DNA of 45,410 bases. Source: a bacterium. Its GTDB lineage: Bacteria; Bacteroidota; Ignavibacteria; Kapaibacteriales; UBA961. The notes beneath the pieces were generated by a model. It worked only from the letters and a program-made list of their open reading frames with translations, searched no databases and was not told the origin of the DNA. Below, piece by piece: positions 15,967 to 24,305 of this stretch (its first letter is position 1; the number at the start of each line of letters is the position of its first letter). Location of the stretch: NCBI GenBank assembly GCA_022844575.1, contig JALHLL010000001.1, forward strand, positions 5,916-51,325. Reading direction: 5' to 3'. The position numbers and the translations under genes are program-made.

Positions 15967-18837
15967 TTATCGTAATCGGTAGCTTATGCCAAGACTATAT
16001 GTAGTGCCTCTTAAATTGGAAGCAATTGTTTTTCCCCCTTGTAGCCATACCAATTCCTGATTCAGAATATCTCTTGCAACAAGTTTTACTTCCATCGAAT
16101 TATCCAAAAAGGGTTGGATAATAGTAAAATCAATAACATCTCGCGGCTGCTCATATACATGGGGATCATCGAAGGAAAATGCACCGCGCAGTCCGACCTG
16201 AACTATTCTTCGACCATATTTATTATAGCCGATATTAACGGATGTACCGAATGTAGGGTTTGTATAAAACAGTCCTATATTAAGCGAATAGGGTGACTGC
16301 CCCCAAATAGTTCTTTTATCTTCCGAGCGACCCTGTAGTACCGTAATTTCGGAGTTAATAAGAGAAAGATTAAAATTCACACCGAAATCAGATAAAAAAT
16401 CGGTAATAAAACTTAATGATTTGCGTGCCTCGAATTCGACACCATAATTATTTGCTTTACCATCGGCGGTTTTTTTGCCGGTGGAATCAACACTTTGTCC
16501 ATTGGAGAATGTTCTGATATACTCGCTTGAAACTTGGTCAATAGTTTCTTCGATAGGATTGGTAAGGTTTTTATAGAATAAACTGATAGAAAATACTTCA
16601 CCCGGATTTGAGAAGTATTCCCAACGTATATCGTAATTGGAAATTAATGTACGTTCCAAATTCGGATTTCCGCGCACTACGAATAATGATTGGAAGTCAT
16701 AAAATGCAAAGGGCGCAAATTCGCGTAAGTTAGGGCGTGTTAATGTTCTTGTGGCAGAAAAACGGAAATTTGTTTTTTCATTCATTTTATATACGACATT
16801 GAATGAAGGCAACCAATCTGTTGTTTTATAATTTAAATTAATCGGATTACCTTCCGTATCAGAGCTCTGAAGCGATTGAACGGCATCTTCAACTCTTGCA
16901 CCTCCGATAAATCTGAATTGTTCATCAAACAGAGTAAAAGGTGCGTCAATCATTAAGAATGCCGCATTTAAGTCTTCACCTGCCGTATATGAATCGCTTC
17001 TTTTAGAATCTTCCGACATTCCAAGACCACCCGGACGAAAATTTTCCGCACGGAAAAGACTGTCCGGTGTATCGGAAAAGTCAATATCGAAATCCGCTCC
17101 GCTTGTCGGCTGATTGATAGTAAAAGAACGTACTCCGAAATTCCTGCTTTTTCTTTCTATTAAAAATCCTGTTTTTAATTTAATATCATTACTTATCGGT
17201 AGGGCAAAATTTAATGCTGCATTTCTTCCTATATCACTTAGGTTGGAAAAAAAGCGGCCTGCTAAAGTACCGTCTCCCTGTGGGGTGGGTTGTATATCAG
17301 CTGTAAAAGGAAGTGTTGAATCAACCGATTGACGAGAGTAGCGTAAACGTCTAAAATCAGGTTCATCACGCATGGATTCCGAATATCCGAGTCTCCAATC
17401 GAAAAACAGATTATTTACGATTGCATTACTATCGAAAGAAATGCTATGCTCACCATTCAGTTGGGTTGATAATAATTGTTTTTGAACAAATTGCCAACTT
17501 GAAGGACGTATATCAATACCCTGCGGAATATCGCTACCATTAAGTAATGTTGTTTCATCATCACTTGAACGATTAAATACATTTTTAAAGCTTACGGAAC
17601 TATGCGCACCTATTTTGTAGGCAAAATTCGCCATACCCCCATAGTTTACGGAATATGTGGAAACGACACCTACATTTTCCTGACGATATTCCTTATCGGC
17701 AAGAATAGGACTTCTCGTAATGGAGTTTATCGCATACGCATTGCCATAATTAACGGAAGCAATTACCCCTAAATCATTATCGGCAATATTATATAAATTA
17801 GTAAACGATAGCGCAAAAGAAGTATTCGGATTAGCTGTAAAAGATTCTTTATTCCAAACATTCTGATTAAAACCACGTGCAAAATTCTGCAAAGTACTTT
17901 TAGCCGAGTCACCCGATGCATCATTTCTTCTTGCAGCTAGAATCAAACGATTTATTTCATCACGACTGCTCGGCGCACTTGCCGGCATTGCCCTTGTACC
18001 GTCATCCTGTGCAAGCCAGTCATCAGCACCGCCCGGATATGAATTAAATTGATTATCGCTTATTTGTACATTATTATTTGCCGATGTGGAAATACTTGCT
18101 TTTACCGAAAATCCATCGGGGAAATCAATCGTATTTAATTGAACCAATCCGCCTGCAAAATTACCCGGCAAATCGGGTGTAAAGGATTTGGCAATATTAG
18201 CACTTTGTAGAAATTCGGATGGAAACATACCGAAGTCGAATGAACGTTTGTCGGGTTCCGTTGATGTTAGTGTCGAGCCGTTTAATGTAGTATTACTATA
18301 TCTATCGCTTGACCCACGAACATAAATAAACTTATCGCCGACCAATGTTACACCCGAAACCCTTTTTAATGCCTGCCCGGCATCGGCATCCGGTAAACGG
18401 GAAATTTCCTCTTTACTCACACCATCACTTACCTGCGCCGAATTTTTTCGATTAGCAAGAATTGCCTCTTTTGATTCTTTATTGGCGCGAGCGGTAACAA
18501 TTACTTCTTTTTCATCTTTTTTGGGAAATAACACAACATTAACCGTTACGGATTTCTCGGGCGTAACCTCAACATTTTCTATTGTTTTTGTCTGTAATCC
18601 TACATAAGAAAATTTAAGAGAATATTTTCCTACCGACACCGACTTGATTGTGTATTTACCTTTTACATCCGTATATGCACCTTTTTTTGTACCTATTATT
18701 TGTACGGTTGCACTACGTAAGGGCTCACCCGATTCACCATCCGTTACAACTCCTGTAATTGTGCTGTTATTTTGTGCGGATGAATAACTTATGACAGTGA
18801 AAATAAACACTAAAAAAGTACCAAAGCGTTTGCCCAT
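15967..18837 (-). CDS. TonB-dependent receptor, module 1
   Basis: This 956-residue outer-membrane receptor has a signal peptide (MGKRFGTFLVFIFTVISYSS), then a carboxypeptidase-regulatory-like beta domain (TGVVTDGESGEPLRSATVQI...KKGAYTDVKGKYTIK). The plug follows (SRLPDADAGQALKRVSGV, FIYVRGSSDRYSNTTLNG), then a 22-strand-type barrel ending YSLGISYRLR. It imports a ligand with TonB energy. The frame is open to 18894 with an alternative ATG at 18855, but ATG at 18837 follows GGAGG by 11 bases and starts a proper signal peptide. The conserved upstream MEVAYA frame is discussed as a finding. Its closest relative in the window is the 21217-24054 product. Confidence 0.92.
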   Translation of the reverse strand: MGKRFGTFLVFIFTVISYSSAQNNSTITGVVTDGESGEPLRSATVQIIGTKKGAYTDVKGKYTIKSVSVGKYSLKFSYVGLQTKTIENVEVTPEKSVTVNVVLFPKKDEKEVIVTARANKESKEAILANRKNSAQVSDGVSKEEISRLPDADAGQALKRVSGVTLVGDKFIYVRGSSDRYSNTTLNGSTLTSTEPDKRSFDFGMFPSEFLQSANIAKSFTPDLPGNFAGGLVQLNTIDFPDGFSVKASISTSANNNVQISDNQFNSYPGGADDWLAQDDGTRAMPASAPSSRDEINRLILAARRNDASGDSAKSTLQNFARGFNQNVWNKESFTANPNTSFALSFTNLYNIADNDLGVIASVNYGNAYAINSITRSPILADKEYRQENVGVVSTYSVNYGGMANFAYKIGAHSSVSFKNVFNRSSDDETTLLNGSDIPQGIDIRPSSWQFVQKQLLSTQLNGEHSISFDSNAIVNNLFFDWRLGYSESMRDEPDFRRLRYSRQSVDSTLPFTADIQPTPQGDGTLAGRFFSNLSDIGRNAALNFALPISNDIKLKTGFLIERKSRNFGVRSFTINQPTSGADFDIDFSDTPDSLFRAENFRPGGLGMSEDSKRSDSYTAGEDLNAAFLMIDAPFTLFDEQFRFIGGARVEDAVQSLQSSDTEGNPINLNYKTTDWLPSFNVVYKMNEKTNFRFSATRTLTRPNLREFAPFAFYDFQSLFVVRGNPNLERTLISNYDIRWEYFSNPGEVFSISLFYKNLTNPIEETIDQVSSEYIRTFSNGQSVDSTGKKTADGKANNYGVEFEARKSLSFITDFLSDFGVNFNLSLINSEITVLQGRSEDKRTIWGQSPYSLNIGLFYTNPTFGTSVNIGYNKYGRRIVQVGLRGAFSFDDPHVYEQPRDVIDFTIIQPFLDNSMEVKLVARDILNQELVWLQGGKTIASNLRGTTYSLGISYRLR

Positions 18838-18922
18838 AGCGTACGCGACCTCCATAATATTGATAATACGTCCCCGTTCACGCTTATCCCCCACGTTAAC
18901 GATAACTTTTTTTAATCGAACG

Positions 18923-18930
18923 CAAAATTA
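18923..18930 (-). promoter_or_regulatory. -7 box TAATTTTG of TBDR module 1
   Basis: The minus strand reads TAATTTTG, matching TAnnTTTG, 85 bases before the ATG at 18837. A TTG lies 17 bases upstream of it (shorter than the usual 19-20). The same box occurs at the same distance before the second TBDR. Confidence 0.6.
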
Positions 18931-18965
18931 TAGAGGCAGTATTTTAACAATGTTACGCCAATACT

Positions 18966-18997
18966 AACAACACGTAACATTAACAACATGTAATATT
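18966..18997. repeat. Two adjacent 16-bp direct repeats upstream of TBDR module 1
   Basis: AACAACACGTAACATT (18966-18981) is followed directly by AACAACATGTAATATT (18982-18997), with two differences in 16. They lie just upstream of the -7 box, and an inverted ATGTTAC half-site occurs between. They are operator-like. Confidence 0.75.
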
Positions 18998-19033
18998 GGA
19001 ATTATTTTCTCGATCGAAAATTGAATAAAAAAA

Positions 19034-19058
19034 GGCGTATTTCTTAAAGAAATACGCC
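19034..19058 (-). terminator. Intrinsic terminator of surface-protein module 2
   Basis: A perfect 12-bp stem (ggcgtatttctt with aagaaatacgcc) is followed on the minus strand by seven T residues (plus-strand a-run 19027-19033). It separates module 2 from the promoter of module 1. Confidence 0.85.
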
Positions 19059-19061
19059 CTG

Positions 19062-19081
19062 TTTCCGTGTGGGGTATGGAG
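19062..19081 (-). repeat. 3' element copy 2 (TTTCCGTGTGGGGTATGGAG on plus strand)
   Basis: This is identical to 11222-11241 and at the same place relative to stop codon and hairpin. Its minus-strand form contains CCCCACACGG, which is complementary to CCGTGTGGGG in the leader of TBDR module 2 (24105-24114). Confidence 0.85.
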
Positions 19082-19096
19082 TACGGAAGATTTCTA

Positions 19097-21184
19097 CTAT
19101 CGTACTATCGTTAACGGATAGGAAATTGCTCCGGCATTGCTCTCAATTTGAACATAATAAGTACCAACCGATAAAGTTGATGTATTAAGTTGAACATCAA
19201 AAATACCATTACCACTTGTTTCATAATTTTCCAAAGCAACCATTATTTTATTGCCGATTACATCATATACATTTACCGAAACCGTTGCACGTGAGGGGGT
19301 CGAAAAACGTATCAATGTCATTTCATTTGCCGGATTGGGTAATAAACGCATATCAACACGACTGAGAGAAGGAATTTCTTCATTTTCTACACTTGTAAAT
19401 ACTTGCGGATAGGCTGTATTTACCGGATTATAATTTGCCCATGGCAAATCCCAACGTTCTTGAACATTTACACCGAAAGCACCGCGATAGTTTACTTTCT
19501 CAAAAAAGTTATTATCGAGATTCACCGTACCGATAGTAGCAAACGAAGGGTCACCTATTGTTGCGTTCGGAATAAAATTCGGTGTTTCCGGATTGCGTGT
19601 ATATATTCCTGTAAATGGTGCATATGAGCTGATAGCGCCGGAACCGTTTGTTATATTGTTTGCATTTTTCGATTCCAATAACCATGCTGCATTCATACCC
19701 TCAACAGCACTTTCACCCGATTCCAAAGGAACTCTTAAACCACCACCTTTAATACCATACCATGAATTGTTACGTACCAATAAAGAATCTTTTGAAGCTG
19801 CCGTTAAAGTTCTTGCACCTCTTAATTCATACCCAGCTCGTGGGAAGCCGTAAAAAACGGAATTTATTAATGACATATGCGAATTTCTGCGTACTTGACC
19901 AGCTGAACCGTATAATGTATTCCATTGTTCATTTCCGGAACCTAAGGTACGCGACGTATCATCAATGGGCCCTACTAATGTCATATTACTGAAAATAGGG
20001 CTCGTACGCGGCTTATTGTACGTACCCGTACCATCATTATCAGATTCAAAACATTGGCTTGTGCTTTGGTCGGCAAATTCGCGATAACGTTGTGCCACAC
20101 CAAATTGAATGCGACCGCTAAAACCAAAATCGGTATCAAAGTCATCATCTACCGTACCATTGGCAACAAGGTGTTTTGCATCAACAGTACCGCCAAACCA
20201 TTCAAAAGCATCGTCGCCATTGTGTGTGCATTGAACATTATTGATAGTTGTTCCGCGACCGACTGCTCCTAATGTCAGAGAGTTCAGTTCCTCATTCGGA
20301 AATGCGGCAATACCTGCAAACTCAATACGAACATATTCCAGCGTACCGCTATTGTCATTATCATCAGTACCACCATACCAACCTTTGCCTGATGTAGCCG
20401 CAGCTATACCGCCTTCAAGAGCTGCTTCTCCGGCTTTAACGTTAACTCTGGCTTTGCCGCATATCAAGATACCACCCCAATCGCCTGTGCGTCTTTGTCC
20501 TGCAGGTGCTGAACTTGTGAAAACGATAGGACGTTCTTTAGTACCGCGTGCTTCAATTTTACCACCGCGATTTACGCATAATGCAGAGTTTGTACGAGGT
20601 GTATCACTTACAATAACAACACCGGGCTCTATCGTAAGAGTAGCGCCTGCTTCAACATATGTATAACCGCGTAAACCATATATTTTATTCGGCACATAAG
20701 CAATATTGACAGTACCGGTAATGCTTTGTGGTAAATATTCATCAATTTTAATCGGAGTAGGCGGCGGAGTGATCGAAAATTTATCGCTCAAACCGATAAT
20801 TGTCGGATCATCTCTTTTCACCATTCTCAAATAGCTGCTTTCACCGGCTAATGTAGGTCGGAAAGCAAAACGTGCTTCACCACGACCACGAGTTGAACCC
20901 GCAGAAGCTGCTCCTGAATCATTGTGTACCCAATCAACAGGTAATTGCGTAACCGGATCACGACGTTTAATACGACTCCATGGACCCGATTCGCCTGTTA
21001 CCGAAAATTCCAAATAATATCGTGTACCTCTTGGCGAATTTGTCGTATCCCAGCGAATTGTATAAGATTGCCCAACACTTAATACTGCATTGGCTGCCGG
21101 TGTAGTGATTTTAGGTCCGTTTTGCGCTGAAGTAATAGCTACGCTCAATACTATCATGCAAAAAAGAAGAAACATTTTTTTCAT
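19097..21184 (-). CDS. T9SS-sorted surface protein, one KRE9-like and one beta-helix-like region
   Basis: This 695-residue protein is a single-copy version of the giant product at 11253-15911. It has a signal peptide (MKKMFLLFCMIVLSVAITSAQ), one KRE9/KNH-like domain (ITTPAANAVLSVGQSYTIRW, SGPWSRIKRR) to about residue 145, and a beta-helix-like region (IYGLRGYTYVEAGATLTIEP, GDWGGILICGKA, DDNDNSGTLEYVRIEF, EWFGGTVDAKH, DDDFDTDFGFSGRIQF). A T9SS type-A sorting domain (LLPNPANEMTLIRF... ending YPLTIVR) completes it. It starts 32 bases after the TBDR stop, so the two form an operon. It is predicted to sit on the cell surface and present ligand to the receptor; no catalytic motif is seen. Confidence 0.88.
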   Translation of the reverse strand: MKKMFLLFCMIVLSVAITSAQNGPKITTPAANAVLSVGQSYTIRWDTTNSPRGTRYYLEFSVTGESGPWSRIKRRDPVTQLPVDWVHNDSGAASAGSTRGRGEARFAFRPTLAGESSYLRMVKRDDPTIIGLSDKFSITPPPTPIKIDEYLPQSITGTVNIAYVPNKIYGLRGYTYVEAGATLTIEPGVVIVSDTPRTNSALCVNRGGKIEARGTKERPIVFTSSAPAGQRRTGDWGGILICGKARVNVKAGEAALEGGIAAATSGKGWYGGTDDNDNSGTLEYVRIEFAGIAAFPNEELNSLTLGAVGRGTTINNVQCTHNGDDAFEWFGGTVDAKHLVANGTVDDDFDTDFGFSGRIQFGVAQRYREFADQSTSQCFESDNDGTGTYNKPRTSPIFSNMTLVGPIDDTSRTLGSGNEQWNTLYGSAGQVRRNSHMSLINSVFYGFPRAGYELRGARTLTAASKDSLLVRNNSWYGIKGGGLRVPLESGESAVEGMNAAWLLESKNANNITNGSGAISSYAPFTGIYTRNPETPNFIPNATIGDPSFATIGTVNLDNNFFEKVNYRGAFGVNVQERWDLPWANYNPVNTAYPQVFTSVENEEIPSLSRVDMRLLPNPANEMTLIRFSTPSRATVSVNVYDVIGNKIMVALENYETSGNGIFDVQLNTSTLSVGTYYVQIESNAGAISYPLTIVR

Positions 21185-21216
21185 AAATTTAACTCTATTA
21201 TTAAAGAAATAAAATA

Positions 21217-24054
21217 CTAGAATTTTAGTCCGAGACTGAAATTGACTGTACGACCTCTTAAATTAGAAGCGATATTATTACCGCCTTGCAACCATATTAA
21301 TTGCTGATTTAATACATCGCGAACAACCAAACGTACCTCAAGAAGTTCTAAAAACGGTTGCGATACGGATATATCAACAACATCACGAGGTTGCTCATAT
21401 ACATGCGGATTTGCAAAATCATAACTGCCTAATAAACCAACTTGAATTATGCGTTCTCCCGCACGATTATAACCGAGATTAAATTGAGTACCCCAAGAAG
21501 GGTGCTGATAGAATAATCCGAGATTTACGGAATATGGTGATTGCCCCCACATACGACGCGTATCGTTAATATTGCCTTGGCGAACATTGACGCTGGAATT
21601 AATAAGCGATACATTAAGCGAAGCACCTAAGTTTTCAAATCCTTCACCAATAAATCCTAATTGTTTACGTAATTCAAATTCGATACCGTAATTTGTCGCC
21701 AAACCCGCAGCATTTTGAAATGAAAAAACAGGATTTCCGCTTGAAGGTAAAATTGTTTCTTCTATTGCGTTTTCAAAACTTTTGTAAAAAGCACTTACGG
21801 AAATTACTTCGCCCGGATTAGGGAAATATTCATATCGTGCATCTACATTCCAGATAAGTGCGCGTACCAAATCGGTATTACCTTGCACACGTGCCTGGCG
21901 TTGAAAATCAAAAAAGGCAAAAGGTGCAAATTCACGTAAATTGGGTCTTGTTAAAGTTTGCGAACCGGAAACACGAACATTTGAATTTTCAGATGATTTC
22001 CATATTAAATTCAAAGCAGGAAGAATATCCGTATTTTTTCTTTCAACGGAAATCAGTTGATTATCGCCCGTATATACCGAAGGCAAACGTTGAATATTAT
22101 CTTCAATACGCACACCGGTAATAATTCTGAATTGTTCATCGCCAAAACTAAACGGGACATCAAACATTACATAGCCGGCATTTAATTGCTCCTCAGCCAT
22201 ATACTGATCTGATTTTTTAGAATCTTCCGCAATGCCTAATCCGTTTGCACGGAAATTTGTGGAATCAAATAATTTTTCCGGTGAGTCGGTTAGGTTTATT
22301 CCTTCGGGATCAACGTCAGGAAAGACCGTTTTACTTTGAATAATAGTAAATGATCGTGCTCCGAAATCACGGTCGCGACGTTCAAGTAATCCGCCTACTT
22401 TTATTTTAGTTGTTTCTATGGGAATGGTAATATTTAATGCACCTGTATAAGCATTATCCGTCAAATCGGAAAAAAATCTGCCCGCTACCGTACCATCGCC
22501 TTTTGAAGTACTCGGAACATCAGCGGAAAATAATTCCGTAGTGCTGCCAAGTTGGCGCGAGTAACGTAAACGGCGTAAATCGGGTTCATTACGGGTACTT
22601 TGTGAATAACCGCCATTCCATTCTGCAAGAATATCTCCGGGTAAATTATGCTGCCCTGCAATTTGACCGGAATACAATGATTTTTCTATAAATTGAGCAC
22701 TATAATATCGGCGTTCTCTATCTTGATTAAAATCTTCACCTTGTAATAATACAACCTCATCGTCAATGGATTGATTGTAAATATTTTTAAAAGCAAGGGT
22801 GGAATGCCCACCTAATTTATAAGCAATATTAAAAAGACCACCCCATCCGGCACTACGCGTGGAAACCGAACCGCCATAATTATATTGTTTATTACCCGCA
22901 CCTGATAATCCGGCACGTGTAATTTGATTAATCGAATAACCGTTAGAATAATTTGCGGAAGCAATGATACCTAAATCATTATCGGCAACATCCAATAAAT
23001 TACTATAAGAAAGACTCATACCCATATTAACAGGTGCAGCCGTATTTTCCTGTTTCCAAACAGATGAGTTAAATGCCCTACCCAACCCTATCCATTCTCT
23101 TGCTGCTACACCATTATCCGCTTCGGGATTACCTGCATGGCGAATTAAATTGTCCATTTCTGTCGAAGTAGTAGGCACTCCGGAAACCATGCTACGCGTA
23201 CCATCATCAAAAGCAAGCCAATCGCTATCGCCGCCGGAATATGTTTGAAAAGCACCGTCGCGTAATGTTACATTATTATTGTATGCCGATGAAATACCGA
23301 ATTTAAAAGCATTACCTTGTGGAAAATCAACCGTATTTAATTGTACCAATCCACCGGCAAAGTTTCCGGGCATATCGGGGGTAAATGATTTTAATACATT
23401 CGCACTTTGCAAAAATTCCGAAGGGAACATATCGAAAGCAAATGCTTTTTTATCGGGTTCGGTAGATGTAAGTGCGGCTCCGTTTAATGTCGTATTATTA
23501 TAGCGTTCGCTTACGCCACGTACATATACGAATTTATCGCCAACAACGGTAACACCCGTAATACGTTTTAGTGCCTGTCCGGCATCACCATCGGGTAATT
23601 TGGCAATCTCTTCTTGCCCTACTCCATCGCTTACTTGTGCGGCATTTTTTCTTTGAGCAAGTATCGCTTCTTTCGACTCCCTATTGGCACGTGCGGTAAC
23701 AACCACTTCGTCCGCTTTTTTATTTTCCAATTTCAAAACCACATTTACCGATACGGTTTTGCCCGCAGCTACCTCTACCTTTTCAATCAATTTGGTTTCA
23801 AAACCAACATATCGGAAACGTAATGAATAAGTACCCGTAGCAACCTTCTTTATGGTGTATTTGCCCGTTACATCGGAATAAGCACCTTTTTTTGTGGGCT
23901 GTTTTTCCGGTGTTAGTAACTCTACGGTAACACTGCGCATAATATCGCCCGTTTCCCCGTCAGTTATTTTGCCGGTTATAATTCCATCTTGTGCTTTCGT
24001 GGCAAATAAAGAAGTGAGTGTAAGAACAAGAATTGTAATAATGCGTTTGCTCAT
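21217..24054 (-). CDS. TonB-dependent receptor, module 2
   Basis: The 945-residue receptor is paralogous along its length to the module 1 TBDR. It has a signal peptide (MSKRIITILVLTLTSLFATK), a carboxypeptidase-regulatory-like domain (GKITDGETGDIMRSVTVEL), a plug (KLPDGDAGQALKRITGVTVV, FVYVRGVSERYNNTTLNG) and a barrel ending NFSLGLKF. Shared signatures in the barrel include TRPNLREFAPFAFFDFQ and GQSPYSVNLGLFY. The frame is open upstream to 24123, but ATG at 24054 is preceded by GGAGG and begins the signal peptide. Promoter, leader length and downstream partner all parallel module 1. The ligand is unknown. Confidence 0.92.
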   Translation of the reverse strand: MSKRIITILVLTLTSLFATKAQDGIITGKITDGETGDIMRSVTVELLTPEKQPTKKGAYSDVTGKYTIKKVATGTYSLRFRYVGFETKLIEKVEVAAGKTVSVNVVLKLENKKADEVVVTARANRESKEAILAQRKNAAQVSDGVGQEEIAKLPDGDAGQALKRITGVTVVGDKFVYVRGVSERYNNTTLNGAALTSTEPDKKAFAFDMFPSEFLQSANVLKSFTPDMPGNFAGGLVQLNTVDFPQGNAFKFGISSAYNNNVTLRDGAFQTYSGGDSDWLAFDDGTRSMVSGVPTTSTEMDNLIRHAGNPEADNGVAAREWIGLGRAFNSSVWKQENTAAPVNMGMSLSYSNLLDVADNDLGIIASANYSNGYSINQITRAGLSGAGNKQYNYGGSVSTRSAGWGGLFNIAYKLGGHSTLAFKNIYNQSIDDEVVLLQGEDFNQDRERRYYSAQFIEKSLYSGQIAGQHNLPGDILAEWNGGYSQSTRNEPDLRRLRYSRQLGSTTELFSADVPSTSKGDGTVAGRFFSDLTDNAYTGALNITIPIETTKIKVGGLLERRDRDFGARSFTIIQSKTVFPDVDPEGINLTDSPEKLFDSTNFRANGLGIAEDSKKSDQYMAEEQLNAGYVMFDVPFSFGDEQFRIITGVRIEDNIQRLPSVYTGDNQLISVERKNTDILPALNLIWKSSENSNVRVSGSQTLTRPNLREFAPFAFFDFQRQARVQGNTDLVRALIWNVDARYEYFPNPGEVISVSAFYKSFENAIEETILPSSGNPVFSFQNAAGLATNYGIEFELRKQLGFIGEGFENLGASLNVSLINSSVNVRQGNINDTRRMWGQSPYSVNLGLFYQHPSWGTQFNLGYNRAGERIIQVGLLGSYDFANPHVYEQPRDVVDISVSQPFLELLEVRLVVRDVLNQQLIWLQGGNNIASNLRGRTVNFSLGLKF

Positions 24055-24140
24055 GGCGTACGCAACCTCCATAATGTTTGTGATGTGTGCCGACCACGCT
24101 TTTTCCCCACACGGTTTCGGCATTATTTACTCTACAGTCA

Positions 24141-24148
24141 CAAAATTA
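24141..24148 (-). promoter_or_regulatory. -7 box TAATTTTG of TBDR module 2
   Basis: The minus strand reads TAATTTTG at 86 bases from the ATG at 24054, almost the same as in module 1. No clear TTG is at -33, suggesting an activator. Further upstream two TGTTATC copies with 11-bp spacing and an inverted ATAACAT are present (about 24171-24198). Confidence 0.55.
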
Positions 24149-24305
24149 TCTTTACAGTGTATCCGGAATGTTATCGTAGTGTTATCAATACATAACATGA
24201 ACTTTTTAGCATTATTCGTGGCGACTCAGGGGTCGGCACAACTATAAAAAGTTAGTAGTTAGGGCATAAACAGGGCTTATCGGCAAAAGGAAATTGAATG
24301 AATGT

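Noticed and set aside
18838..18922. Known riboswitch in the TBDR leader, such as cobalamin
   Set aside because: I could not find the conserved boxes of a cobalamin or TPP riboswitch, and the leader is short. It is kept only as a possible unnamed element.
11253..24123. SusC/SusD polysaccharide utilisation locus
   Set aside because: The receptor partners are not SusD-like (no SusD helical domain, no lipobox) and no linked glycosidases lie inside the modules. The GH9-like gene is a separate unit with its own promoter.
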